Part shown: positions 1 to 7,073 of the stretch, piece after piece
Position numbering within the stretch: position 1 is the first letter of the stretch
Layout of the letters: every line of letters begins with the position of its first letter
Assembly (NCBI GenBank): GCA_030536855.1
Contig: JAUNPK010000008.1
Coordinates: 1-64,000 of the forward strand
Direction: 5' to 3'
DNA from: Eubacteriales bacterium
GTDB lineage: Bacteria > Bacillota > Clostridia > Lachnospirales > Lachnospiraceae
Length of the DNA: 64,000 bases
Notes under the pieces: model-generated
Database searches by the model: none
Told to the model about the DNA's origin: nothing
What the model saw: only the letters and a program-made list of their open reading frames with translations
Position numbers and translations under genes: made by a program

Positions 1-15
1 TTTAGGAGGTGCCAT

Positions 16-324
16 ATGTACGCAATTATAGCAACAGGTGGTAAACAGTACACAGTTTCTGAAGGCGATGTAATCAATGTTGAAAAGCTTGATGTCAATG
101 CTGGTGACACTGTTACATTTGACCAGGTTCTTTTCGTAAATAACGGAGAGGCTAAGGTTGGTGACCCTACAGTAGCAGGAGCAACAGTTACAGCTAGTGT
201 TGTTGACGAAGTTAAAGGCAAAAAGGTCATCGTTTACAAGTATAAGAGAAAAACTGGATATCACAAGAAGAACGGTCATAGACAGTTATTCACTCAGGTT
301 AAGATTGAAAAGATCAATGCTTAA
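16..324 (+). CDS. rplU: 50S ribosomal protein L21
   Basis: Ribosomal protein L21, which binds 23S rRNA in the large subunit. The 102-residue product has the usual family length, opens with the typical [11 protein letters not shown] segment and ends in the basic [14 protein letters not shown] stretch that contacts RNA. A strong AGGAGG ribosome binding site lies a few bases before the ATG. It is the first gene of the classic rplU-prp-rpmA operon. Any promoter or leader lies left of the window edge, so its regulation cannot be seen here. Confidence 0.98.
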   Translation: MYAIIATGGKQYTVSEGDVINVEKLDVNAGDTVTFDQVLFVNNGEAKVGDPTVAGATVTASVVDEVKGKKVIVYKYKRKTGYHKKNGHRQLFTQVKIEKINA

Positions 325-348
325 TATTAAATGTGAGGTGTGTTATCC

Positions 349-678
349 ATGACTCATATAACTATCTACAAATCCTCAGATACAAAGAGGAATGTAGGGT
401 TTATGTCTGCAGGACATTCAGGTTATGCAGACGAGGGCAGTGACATTATATGTTCTGCAATTTCATTGCTGACTTTCAATACAGTAAATTCTGTAGAAAA
501 GTTTACTGATGATAAATTTGAAGTGTCAGTTAACGAAGATGAAGCCAGTCTTTATTTTCTGGTAACATCTGAGATTAGTGAAAAAACACAGGTATTGCTT
601 GATGCTTTGGAACTTGGTTTAGTTACATTAGCTAAAGGCAATCCCGATTACTTATTGATTATAGTCAAGGAGGTGTAA
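349..678 (+). CDS. prp: Ribosomal-processing cysteine protease Prp (YsxB)
   Basis: Small cysteine protease that in Firmicutes removes the N-terminal extension of ribosomal protein L27. The family's His-Cys pair is visible: GHSGYA near residue 22 and ICSAIS near residue 35. The frame is open from a GTG at 340, but an AGGTG ribosome binding site sits 8 bases before the ATG at 349, and that start gives a conventional N-terminus (MTHITIY), so I use 349. It sits between its presumed substrate gene rpmA and rplU. The L27 next door carries a matching cleavage motif, which supports the assignment. Confidence 0.93.
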   Translation: MTHITIYKSSDTKRNVGFMSAGHSGYADEGSDIICSAISLLTFNTVNSVEKFTDDKFEVSVNEDEASLYFLVTSEISEKTQVLLDALELGLVTLAKGNPDYLLIIVKEV

Positions 679-682
679 TGTT

Positions 683-973
683 ATGTTAAATTTGAACCTT
701 CAGTTTTTCGCTCATAAAAAGGGTGTTGGTTCTACAAAGAATGGTAGAGATTCAGAGTCTAAGAGATTAGGCGCAAAGAGAGCTGATGGACAGTTCGTTT
801 TAGCTGGTAATATCCTTTACAGACAGCGTGGAACAAAGATTCATCCAGGTGTTAACGTTGGTCGCGGTGGCGATGATACATTATTCGCACTTGTTGATGG
901 AACTGTTAAGTTTGAGAGAAAAGGCAGAGATAAGAAGCAGGTATCTGTTTATCCTGTTGCCTCAGAGAACTAA
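683..973 (+). CDS. rpmA: 50S ribosomal protein L27, with Prp-cleavable N-terminal extension
   Basis: Ribosomal protein L27, whose N-terminus reaches toward the peptidyl transferase centre. The 96-residue product begins [17 protein letters not shown]. The LNLQFF-A motif is the known Firmicute cleavage site for Prp, so mature L27 would begin at Ala10. The conserved body ([23 protein letters not shown]) is complete. A strong AGGAGGTG ribosome binding site overlaps the end of prp. A clear rho-independent terminator follows 12 bases after the stop codon and closes the operon. Confidence 0.98.
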   Translation: MLNLNLQFFAHKKGVGSTKNGRDSESKRLGAKRADGQFVLAGNILYRQRGTKIHPGVNVGRGGDDTLFALVDGTVKFERKGRDKKQVSVYPVASEN

Positions 974-984
974 TTAGTTTTTTT

Positions 985-1018
985 AAGCTCCAAATCTAAG
1001 GATTTGGAGCTTTTTTAC
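985..1018 (+). terminator. Terminator of rplU-prp-rpmA
   Basis: A perfect 12-bp stem (985-996 with 1001-1012) and a 4-base loop (TAAG), followed by a run of T. It lies 12 bases after the rpmA stop and separates the ribosomal protein operon from obgE. Confidence 0.93.
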
Positions 1019-1081
1019 CATATAAAATAAATATGAAATAAAAAACATTATTCTCATAGTGACAAAGAAATGAGGTAAATT

Positions 1082-2380
1082 ATGTTTTCAGATAGAGTTA
1101 GAATTTATATTAAATCCGGTAAAGGTGGCGATGGTCATGTCAGCTTCCGAAGAGAATTATACGTTCCTGCCGGCGGTCCTGACGGAGGAAACGGCGGACA
1201 TGGTGGAGATATTATTTTTCAGGTAGATAAAGGTTTAAATACCCTTGGGGATTTCAGACACAACAGTAAGTATATTGCCCAAAGCGGTGAAGAGGGTGGT
1301 AAAAAACGTTGTACCGGAAAAAATGGGGAAGACCTTATAATAAAGGTTCCTGAAGGAACTGTTATATACGATGATGAATCAGGAAAAGTAATAGCCGATA
1401 TGTCCGGAGATAATATGCAGGAAACTATCCTTAAAGGTGGACGTGGTGGTAAAGGTAATATGAATTATGCTACAGCAACCATGCAGGCGCCACAGTATGC
1501 CCAACCCGGTCAGGAAGCTCAGGAATTATGGGTAAGACTGGAACTTAAATGTATTGCTGATGTAGGTCTTGTAGGTTTTCCTAATGTAGGTAAATCAACA
1601 TTTCTTTCAAGAGTAACAAATGCCAGACCAAAAATTGCTAATTATCACTTTACTACATTGAATCCTAATCTTGGAGTAGTTGATATTGATGGAGGAAAGG
1701 GATTTGTTATAGCTGATATTCCGGGGCTTATTGAAGGGGCTTCCGAGGGAGTTGGTCTTGGTCACCAGTTCTTAAGACATATTGAAAGAACCAAGGTAAT
1801 CATCCATATTGTTGATGCTGCATCAACAGAAGGACGAGACCCAATTGCAGATATTAAAGCTATTAATGCAGAGCTTGAAGCCTATAACCCTGAATTATTA
1901 AGAAGGCCTCAGGTTATCGCTGCAAATAAGATTGATGCCATTTATGATGATGGAACAGGAAATAATCCTATTGAAGCTATTAAAAATGCTTTTGAACCGG
2001 AAGGTATCAAAGTTTATCCAATTTCAGCCGTTACAGGCCAGGGGGTTAAGGAATTATTATATGCTGTAAGAGAACTTTTAGATAATTTCCCTGACGATAT
2101 AGTAATATTTGAAAAAGAATTTGATATGGATAATCTCCTTGATAATCCTAACGAAAGTTATGAAGTTACAATAGACGACGAAGGTGTATTTGTTGTTTCA
2201 GGACCACGTATTGACAGAATGCTTGGTTACACAAATCTTGAGTCAGAAAAGGGATTTGATTTCTTCCAGAAATTCATGAAATCTTCCGGTGTAATTGATA
2301 AACTTGAAGAACTTGACATACAGGAAGGTGACACTGTAAGAGTGGGAGAATATCTTGAATTTGATTACTATAAAGCTTAG
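1082..2380 (+). CDS. obgE: GTPase Obg/CgtA
   Basis: Essential ribosome-associated GTPase involved in 50S assembly and stress or sporulation signalling. Visible domains in order: a glycine-rich Obg fold (about residues 1-158, many GG motifs), a G domain with P-loop GFPNVGKST and switch region DIPGLIEGA, the NKID guanine-specificity motif, and the C-terminal OCT domain found in Gram-positive homologues. The length of 432 residues is normal. It starts a new unit after the rpmA terminator and is followed by yhbY, nadD, yqeK and rsfS, a common Firmicute order of ribosome and NAD genes. I saw no convincing promoter in the 60 bases before it. Confidence 0.97.
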   Translation: MFSDRVRIYIKSGKGGDGHVSFRRELYVPAGGPDGGNGGHGGDIIFQVDKGLNTLGDFRHNSKYIAQSGEEGGKKRCTGKNGEDLIIKVPEGTVIYDDESGKVIADMSGDNMQETILKGGRGGKGNMNYATATMQAPQYAQPGQEAQELWVRLELKCIADVGLVGFPNVGKSTFLSRVTNARPKIANYHFTTLNPNLGVVDIDGGKGFVIADIPGLIEGASEGVGLGHQFLRHIERTKVIIHIVDAASTEGRDPIADIKAINAELEAYNPELLRRPQVIAANKIDAIYDDGTGNNPIEAIKNAFEPEGIKVYPISAVTGQGVKELLYAVRELLDNFPDDIVIFEKEFDMDNLLDNPNESYEVTIDDEGVFVVSGPRIDRMLGYTNLESEKGFDFFQKFMKSSGVIDKLEELDIQEGDTVRVGEYLEFDYYKA

Positions 2381-2432
2381 AATTAATATTTTTTGAAAGG
2401 AAATACGACATTTCTGTCGTGTAAAGTTAAGT

Positions 2433-2729
2433 ATGACGAGCAAACAAAGAGCATATTTAAAGAGTCTTGCAATGACTATGGACCCAATATTCCAGTTTGG
2501 CAAAAACAGCCTCACTCCTGAAAATACCCAGGCAATTGCTGAGGCCTTGGAAAAAAGAGAACTAATTAAAATTCATGTGTTACAAAACTGTGCCGATGAT
2601 CCTAAAGAAATAGCACAGATAGTTGCAGAAAGAACTCATTCAGAAGTAGTACAGGTAATAGGCAAGAAAATTGTTCTCTATAAAGAATCAAAAAATAATA
2701 AAAAAATTGAACTTCCAAAGGGGAAATAA
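2433..2729 (+). CDS. yhbY: YhbY family CRM-domain RNA-binding protein
   Basis: Small single-domain CRM (KH-like) RNA-binding protein, associated in other bacteria with pre-50S particles. The N-terminal MTSKQRAYLKSLA and the following FQFGKNSLTPE segment are typical, as is the region around KIHVLQN. The length of 98 residues is typical. Its last base overlaps the nadD start codon (ATAATG junction), indicating translational coupling. A short inverted repeat (ACGACA...TGTCGT) sits just upstream in the gap after obgE. Confidence 0.93.
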   Translation: MTSKQRAYLKSLAMTMDPIFQFGKNSLTPENTQAIAEALEKRELIKIHVLQNCADDPKEIAQIVAERTHSEVVQVIGKKIVLYKESKNNKKIELPKGK

Positions 2730-3328
2730 TGAAAGTTGTAGGTATCATGGGTGGTACATTTAATCCCATTCATCTGGGACATATAGCTATAGCCAGGGCT
2801 GCGCGCGAACAGTTTAACATACCTGAAATTCTTGTTATGCCCTCATATAGCCCTGCATATAAAGATAATTTATGCATTGCGTCTCCTGAACATAGAATTA
2901 ATATGATTAGTCTTGCAATTAAAGACTATGATTATATGCATATTTCTACTATTGAAACAGACAGGAGAGGCAAAACCTATACAGCTGATACTCTTGCTGA
3001 AATTAAAGAAGATTATGACCTTATTTATTTTATAATCGGAGGAGATTCTTTGTTTGCATTGCAAAACTGGTATAAACCGGATTACATTTGTAAACATTGT
3101 CATCTCCTGGCTGCGAACAGGGATAATCATAACAGTACTGAACTTATGAAACAGAAAGCTTTTCTTGAAGATAATTACGGTGCAAATATTGATTTTATAA
3201 AATGTGATGACTACCCATTCAGTTCTACATTAATACGGGATTGCGTTAAACAAGGCCAATCCATAAGTAAATATGTTGGAGAAGATGTGGCAGACTACAT
3301 TATCAGCAATAAATTATACATTGACTGA
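2729..3328 (+). CDS. nadD: Nicotinate-nucleotide adenylyltransferase
   Basis: Transfers AMP from ATP to nicotinate mononucleotide to make deamido-NAD, a late step of NAD synthesis. The nucleotidyltransferase signature GGTFNPIHLGH is at residues 9-19, and the C-terminal SSTLIRD motif (the ISSTxxR-type phosphate-binding element) is present. The length of 199 residues is usual. It overlaps the end of yhbY by one base and precedes yqeK by 14 bases. The nadD-yqeK-rsfS order is standard in Firmicutes. Confidence 0.96.
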   Translation: MKVVGIMGGTFNPIHLGHIAIARAAREQFNIPEILVMPSYSPAYKDNLCIASPEHRINMISLAIKDYDYMHISTIETDRRGKTYTADTLAEIKEDYDLIYFIIGGDSLFALQNWYKPDYICKHCHLLAANRDNHNSTELMKQKAFLEDNYGANIDFIKCDDYPFSSTLIRDCVKQGQSISKYVGEDVADYIISNKLYID

Positions 3329-3342
3329 TAAGAGGGAAAATT

Positions 3343-3954
3343 ATGGATAACAATAATATTGAAAAACTTAGAAAACAAGTTAAAAAAGCTCTAAAAAAAG
3401 ATAAGATGCGTTTCAGACATACAATTGGAGTTGCCGATACATCTGCATGTTTAGCCATGAGATACGGATATGATATGGAAAAAGCTTATATAGCCGGCTT
3501 ATTACATGACTGCGCTAAATGTATTCCTGATGAGATAAAGATTCAGGAGTGTAATGACAATAATATTGAAATCAGCGATATTGAATATAACAGTCCATAT
3601 CTTTTACACTCAAAATTAGGTGCATTTTATGCAAAGACAAAATATGGAATTACAGATGATGATATATGCAGTGCAATAACCTATCATACAACTGGCAAGC
3701 CCGATATGAGCCTCTTAGACAAGATTATATTTATTGCGGATTACATTGAGCCTTACAGAAATAAAGCCGGCAATTTAAGCGAAATACGCAGTCTGACATT
3801 TATTGATATAGATAAAGCAATAAAAGTTGTTCTTCATGATACAATTGAGTATCTAAAAGAATCCGGAAAGCCAATTGATCAAACAACAGTAGACACTTAT
3901 AACTTTTATAAGGATTTATACTTGTATTACTTATGTAAAGATATTTTTGAGTAA
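3343..3954 (+). CDS. yqeK: HD-domain nucleotide hydrolase YqeK
   Basis: HD-superfamily metal-dependent hydrolase. Characterised YqeK members symmetrically cleave diadenosine tetraphosphate (Ap4A) to ADP. Metal-ligand motifs are visible: RHTIGVAD near residue 24, the HD pair in GLLHDCAK near residue 60, and YHTTG further on, with IIFIADYIEP near residue 130. The product is 203 residues, normal for the family. It lies between nadD and rsfS in the conserved gene order. The Ap4A substrate is inferred from the family, not from anything specific in this sequence. Confidence 0.92.
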   Translation: MDNNNIEKLRKQVKKALKKDKMRFRHTIGVADTSACLAMRYGYDMEKAYIAGLLHDCAKCIPDEIKIQECNDNNIEISDIEYNSPYLLHSKLGAFYAKTKYGITDDDICSAITYHTTGKPDMSLLDKIIFIADYIEPYRNKAGNLSEIRSLTFIDIDKAIKVVLHDTIEYLKESGKPIDQTTVDTYNFYKDLYLYYLCKDIFE

Positions 3955-3991
3955 CATATAAATTAGAATTTCAGAAACGGAGAATAATAAT

Positions 3992-4351
3992 ATGCAAATT
4001 AGCGAAGAGACACTTAATTTAGTAAAGATTACCGTTAACGCTTTAAAAGATAAAAAAGGTATTGATATTAAGGTTATTGATGTAAGTGAAATTACACCTT
4101 TAGCAGATTACTTTATAATTGCCAGCGGTAGCAACGCTAACCAGGTTAAAGCACTGTGTGATAATGTAGAAGAGCAGGTATTTAAAGCCGGATATAAAGA
4201 TCCTAAAGTAGAAGGGTACAATACTGCATCTTGGATTCTATTGGATTATTCAGAAGTTGTAGTACACATATTCTCAGAAGATGACAGAGCATTCTATGGG
4301 CTTGAACGTGTATGGAAAGATGGCAAAGATATAGAAATCGATTCATTATAA
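3992..4351 (+). CDS. rsfS: Ribosomal silencing factor RsfS
   Basis: Binds ribosomal protein L14 on free 50S subunits and blocks joining with 30S when nutrients are scarce. The 119-residue product shows the family signature in order: DIKVIDVSEITPLADYFII, the SGSNANQVKAL segment, and WILLDYSEVVVHIF followed by the FYGLERVW tail. It ends the obgE-to-rsfS run. A long stem with a T run follows about 60 bases later. Confidence 0.96.
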   Translation: MQISEETLNLVKITVNALKDKKGIDIKVIDVSEITPLADYFIIASGSNANQVKALCDNVEEQVFKAGYKDPKVEGYNTASWILLDYSEVVVHIFSEDDRAFYGLERVWKDGKDIEIDSL

Positions 4352-4411
4352 TTTTCCTATTGTAATGTCCCTTAAAAACAATTGAAAAAATAAATATTAT
4401 TTTAGACACTA

Positions 4412-4471
4412 AAAAGACAGAGTATTGCAGTTTTAAGGATTACCTCATTTTCTACAAATACTCTGTCTTTT
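4412..4471. terminator. Shared terminator between convergent rsfS and lexA
   Basis: A perfect 15-bp inverted repeat (4412-4426 with 4457-4471) around a 30-base loop. A run of A starts the left arm and a run of T ends the right arm, so it could stop transcription from both sides: rsfS on the plus strand and lexA on the minus strand. Confidence 0.82.
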
Positions 4472-4496
4472 CTATCCCATATTACAATGTATTAAA

Positions 4497-5117
4497 TTAT
4501 ATTATATTAAGACGTAATAAACCAATTACTTTTCCAAGTATTTCACAATCACTAACAATAATTGGATCCATGAAATCGTTCTCGGGCTGAAGTCTTATAT
4601 GTCCATTCTCCTTATAAAACCTCTTAACAGTAGCAGAATCATCAACAAGTGCCACAATAACTTCACCATTTCTAGCTGTATTCTGCTTCTTTACCATAAT
4701 ATAGTCCCCATCATAAATTCCCATATTAACCATACTGTCACCTTTTACAGACAACATAAAGGTATCTTCATTAGGCATAAATTCTGATGGCATAGGGAAG
4801 TAGTTAGTGATATTCTCAACAGCCAACAATGGTTGTCCCGCAGCAACCTGTCCAAGTAACGGAACATTGACAACCTCTCGTCTTGTAAGATTAAAATTAT
4901 CATCAATTATTTCTATGGTTCTTGGTTTTGTTGGATCTCTTCTTATATATCCATTCTTTTCCAACGTTTCCAAATGTGCATGAACAGAAGATGTAGACTT
5001 TAAATTAACTGCGCTGCATATATCCCTTACTGAAGGTGGATATCCCTTATTAATAATCTGTGACTTAATATATTCAAGAATTTCCGACTGTTTTTTTGTA
5101 ATTCTGCCGTACGCCAT
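4497..5117 (-). CDS. lexA: SOS repressor LexA
   Basis: Repressor of the DNA-damage response; it cleaves itself when stimulated by RecA filaments. It has an N-terminal winged helix (residues 1-70) with YPPSVRDI, and a C-terminal S24 peptidase domain. The scissile Ala93-Gly94 bond, catalytic Ser128 (in VKGDSMV) and Lys165 (in SATVKRF) are all present. The length of 206 residues is normal. A GGAGG ribosome binding site precedes the ATG. Its promoter region carries LexA-box-like sites, so autoregulation is expected. It is divergent from a YneA-like division inhibitor, the same arrangement as in Bacillus. Confidence 0.97.
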   Translation of the reverse strand: MAYGRITKKQSEILEYIKSQIINKGYPPSVRDICSAVNLKSTSSVHAHLETLEKNGYIRRDPTKPRTIEIIDDNFNLTRREVVNVPLLGQVAAGQPLLAVENITNYFPMPSEFMPNEDTFMLSVKGDSMVNMGIYDGDYIMVKKQNTARNGEVIVALVDDSATVKRFYKENGHIRLQPENDFMDPIIVSDCEILGKVIGLLRLNII

Positions 5118-5180
5118 AAAAAACCTCCGTATTATTTATAATTATAATAATTATCACGACTAATAATTATCTCTTATACA

Positions 5181-5209
5181 ATGATAACACACATATTTTT
5201 AATAAGCAA
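5181..5209 (-). promoter_or_regulatory. Predicted lexA promoter
   Basis: Reading leftward: a -35 of TTGCTT (5204-5209), a 17-base spacer, and a -10 of TATCAT (5181-5186), placed about 65 bases before the lexA start. A LexA-box-like 14-mer (5207-5220) overlaps the -35, which fits autorepression. Confidence 0.6.
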
Positions 5210-5303
5210 ACATATTTTCCGAAAAATTGTTCTGAAAATATGTTCGATTTTTATTGACAAACATTTGTTTGGAATGTAATATAATTGCAAGAACATTTGT
5301 TTG
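5207..5303. promoter_or_regulatory. Cluster of LexA-box-like operators between lexA and yneA-like gene
   Basis: Five 14-mers resemble the Gram-positive SOS box CGAAC-N4-GTTCG: 5207-5220 (CAAACATATTTTCC), 5220-5233 (CGAAAAATTGTTCT), 5233-5246 (TGAAAATATGTTCG), 5258-5271 (CAAACATTTGTTTG) and 5290-5303 (AGAACATTTGTTTG). The first three begin exactly 13 bp apart, each sharing one base with its neighbour. The fourth overlaps the -35 of the rightward promoter and the fifth lies just after its -10. The last two are the strongest by symmetry. The sites explain coordinated repression of both divergent genes; individual occupancy is inference. Confidence 0.75.
5254..5282 (+). promoter_or_regulatory. 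Predicted SOS-controlled promoter of the yneA-like gene
   Basis: A consensus -35 of TTGACA (5254-5259), a 17-base spacer, and a -10 of TAATAT (5277-5282). A LexA-box-like site overlaps the -35 and spacer and a second lies 8 bases after the -10, so LexA would block this promoter directly. Confidence 0.78.
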
Positions 5304-5382
5304 TTTTATTCAAAGTTACTATAAATGTTTATAGCAATACATTTTCACAAATGCTAACGGTTGATTAAAAGGGAGGATTATT

Positions 5383-5697
5383 ATGAAGGGTAAGAATTCA
5401 ATTAATTTGGTTAAAGTTTTAATTATAACATTCTCAATTGCAGCAATAATTTCCTTGGGAAGTATTATTGTTAAAGCATCTGATAACAGTCATAAGAAAG
5501 AAGAATACAGATATTATACCAGTATAACTATTGAAGATAGCGATACACTCTGGTCTATAGAAGATAAATATAATAACGGAAATGAAGATAAGAATACCTA
5601 CATCAATAATATAATTCAACTTAACAATATGAACTCTGATGTTATTAAAAAAGGCTCCAATATCCTTGTTTATTATTATTCAGATCAGATAAAGTAA
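5383..5697 (+). CDS. YneA-like SOS cell-division inhibitor (membrane-anchored LysM protein)
   Basis: A 104-residue protein with one N-terminal membrane segment (about residues 8-28) and an extracellular LysM-like domain (about residues 46-98, including SDTLWSIEDKY and the ending KKGSNILVYY). This is the architecture and size of Bacillus YneA, which halts septation during the SOS response. It is divergent from lexA and its promoter is covered by LexA-box-like sites, as for yneA. A GGAGG ribosome binding site precedes the ATG. YneA-type proteins diverge strongly in sequence, so the assignment rests on architecture, position and operators together. Confidence 0.8.
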   Translation: MKGKNSINLVKVLIITFSIAAIISLGSIIVKASDNSHKKEEYRYYTSITIEDSDTLWSIEDKYNNGNEDKNTYINNIIQLNNMNSDVIKKGSNILVYYYSDQIK

Positions 5698-5829
5698 TAC
5701 TTTTTTTAATTTGCTAGGTGTTAGAAATGGTGAGAAAGATTGAACTTATTTGTCTCATCTGATATATTTTTAATAAAGAAATACAAGAATATTATCAGAG
5801 ATAAATATTTTCGAGATTGGAGTACACCT

Positions 5830-6978
5830 ATGTTATATAATGAAATTTTAGATCTTAATCCTGAATTAATAAATATTCTTAAGAATAATAATATTTCAGA
5901 AATGACTCCTATACAGGCTCAGACCTTTAAACATATCAACAATAACAGAGATCTCATTGCCTGTTCCGGAACCGGTACTGGTAAGACATTTTCTTACCTT
6001 GTTCCTCTTATTAATAATCTTTCTGAGAATAGCAGTAATGTACAGATTTTAATACTTGTTCCAACTGGAGAATTAGCTGCTCAAGTTAATTCTCAGGCAG
6101 AACTTCTTTTATCATACAAAGATTCTAAATTCCACTCGATCTTTGTAACCGGAGATGGTAATTTAAACCGTCAGATTGAAAAGATTAAATCAAAGCCATC
6201 AGTTCTTGTAGGGACACCATCAAGAGTTTTACAATTAATTAAATCCAATAAATTAAAAGTTCATGAAGTAAAATCTCTTGTACTGGATGAGGCTGATAAA
6301 CTTATTAATACAACATATATAGAACAAGTTAGCTTAATTCGTAAATCTCTTATGAAATATACCCAGGTTTTATTGTTCTCTGCAAGTATAGATAAAAAAA
6401 CAAGAAAAGCGGCCAATTCTTTGACATTCAAAGCAATAGATATTGATTTGAATAATATGAATCAATCTAAAAGCCTTATTCCCACAAATATTAAACATTT
6501 ATATGTTGTTACTGACAGACGTGAACGCGTGGAGACATTAAGAAAGCTTATAAAAGCAACCGGAACAAACAAAGCAATTGTTTTCATTAACACTAAGTAT
6601 GATTTAGAAGAATCATACCAAAAGCTTGAATATCATAATTACAAAGTTGGACAATTATCAAGCAATCAGAATAATATTCAGAAGAAAACAACTCTTGATA
6701 GATTCAAAAATAATAATATACAGATTCTTTTAACAACAGATATTGCATCAAGAGGTTTGCAGCTTGATAATGTTGATACAGTAATTAATTTAAATCTTCC
6801 GGAGGAATCTAAAGATTATATTCACAGAGCAGGAAGATGTGGTCGTAATGGTAATAAAGGCGTGTGTATATCAATTATTACTGAAAACGAATTAAATAAA
6901 ATAAAGAAATACCAAAAAGATCTTCATATCAATGTAATACAAAAGAAACTATATCAAGGCAAACTTGTGGCAAAATAA
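5830..6978 (+). CDS. Divergent DEAD-box RNA helicase
   Basis: ATP-dependent RNA helicase core with two RecA-like domains. Motifs in order: Q motif (MTPIQAQ), motif I (SGTGTGKT), Ia (PTGELAAQ), Ib (TPSRV), II (DEAD), III (SAS), V (TTDIASRGLQ) and VI (HRAGRCGR). Several depart from consensus: PTRELA to PTGELA, TPGR to TPSR, SAT to SAS, HRIGRTGR to HRAGRCGR. The frame is open from a TTG at 5740, but a GGAG ribosome binding site sits 7 bases before the ATG at 5830, and that start places the Q motif at the usual distance. There is no long C-terminal tail. It lies downstream of the yneA-like gene and may share its SOS promoter; no terminator is visible between them. Confidence 0.9.
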   Translation: MLYNEILDLNPELINILKNNNISEMTPIQAQTFKHINNNRDLIACSGTGTGKTFSYLVPLINNLSENSSNVQILILVPTGELAAQVNSQAELLLSYKDSKFHSIFVTGDGNLNRQIEKIKSKPSVLVGTPSRVLQLIKSNKLKVHEVKSLVLDEADKLINTTYIEQVSLIRKSLMKYTQVLLFSASIDKKTRKAANSLTFKAIDIDLNNMNQSKSLIPTNIKHLYVVTDRRERVETLRKLIKATGTNKAIVFINTKYDLEESYQKLEYHNYKVGQLSSNQNNIQKKTTLDRFKNNNIQILLTTDIASRGLQLDNVDTVINLNLPEESKDYIHRAGRCGRNGNKGVCISIITENELNKIKKYQKDLHINVIQKKLYQGKLVAK

Positions 6979-7005
6979 CAATTGCCACTGTAAATGCAAA
7001 TCATC

Positions 7006-7033
7006 ACTTCGTTAAACTCGGCTTTAGCGAAAT
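7006..7033. other. dif-like inverted repeat upstream of the recombinase gene
   Basis: Two 11-bp arms separated by 6 bp: ACTTCGTTAAA (7006-7016), CTCGGC, TTTAGCGAAAT (7023-7033). The right arm, read on the other strand, is ATTTCGCTAAA and matches the left arm at 9 of 11 positions. The 11-6-11 layout and the ACTTC...AA start resemble Xer recombination sites. In streptococci the dif site lies just upstream of xerS, as here. No T run follows, so a terminator is less likely. Functional assignment is inference. Confidence 0.4.
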
Positions 7034-7073
7034 TATATATGTAACTATCATTCATTAAGGAGGGTTACTACTA

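Noticed and set aside
340-348. GTG start for prp at 340
   Set aside because: The ribosome binding site AGGTG ends at 340 itself, so the GTG cannot be used with it; the ATG at 349 has correct spacing.
2243-2515. Minus-strand open frame across the obgE-yhbY junction
   Set aside because: It overlaps two well-supported genes and its product looks like out-of-frame translation.
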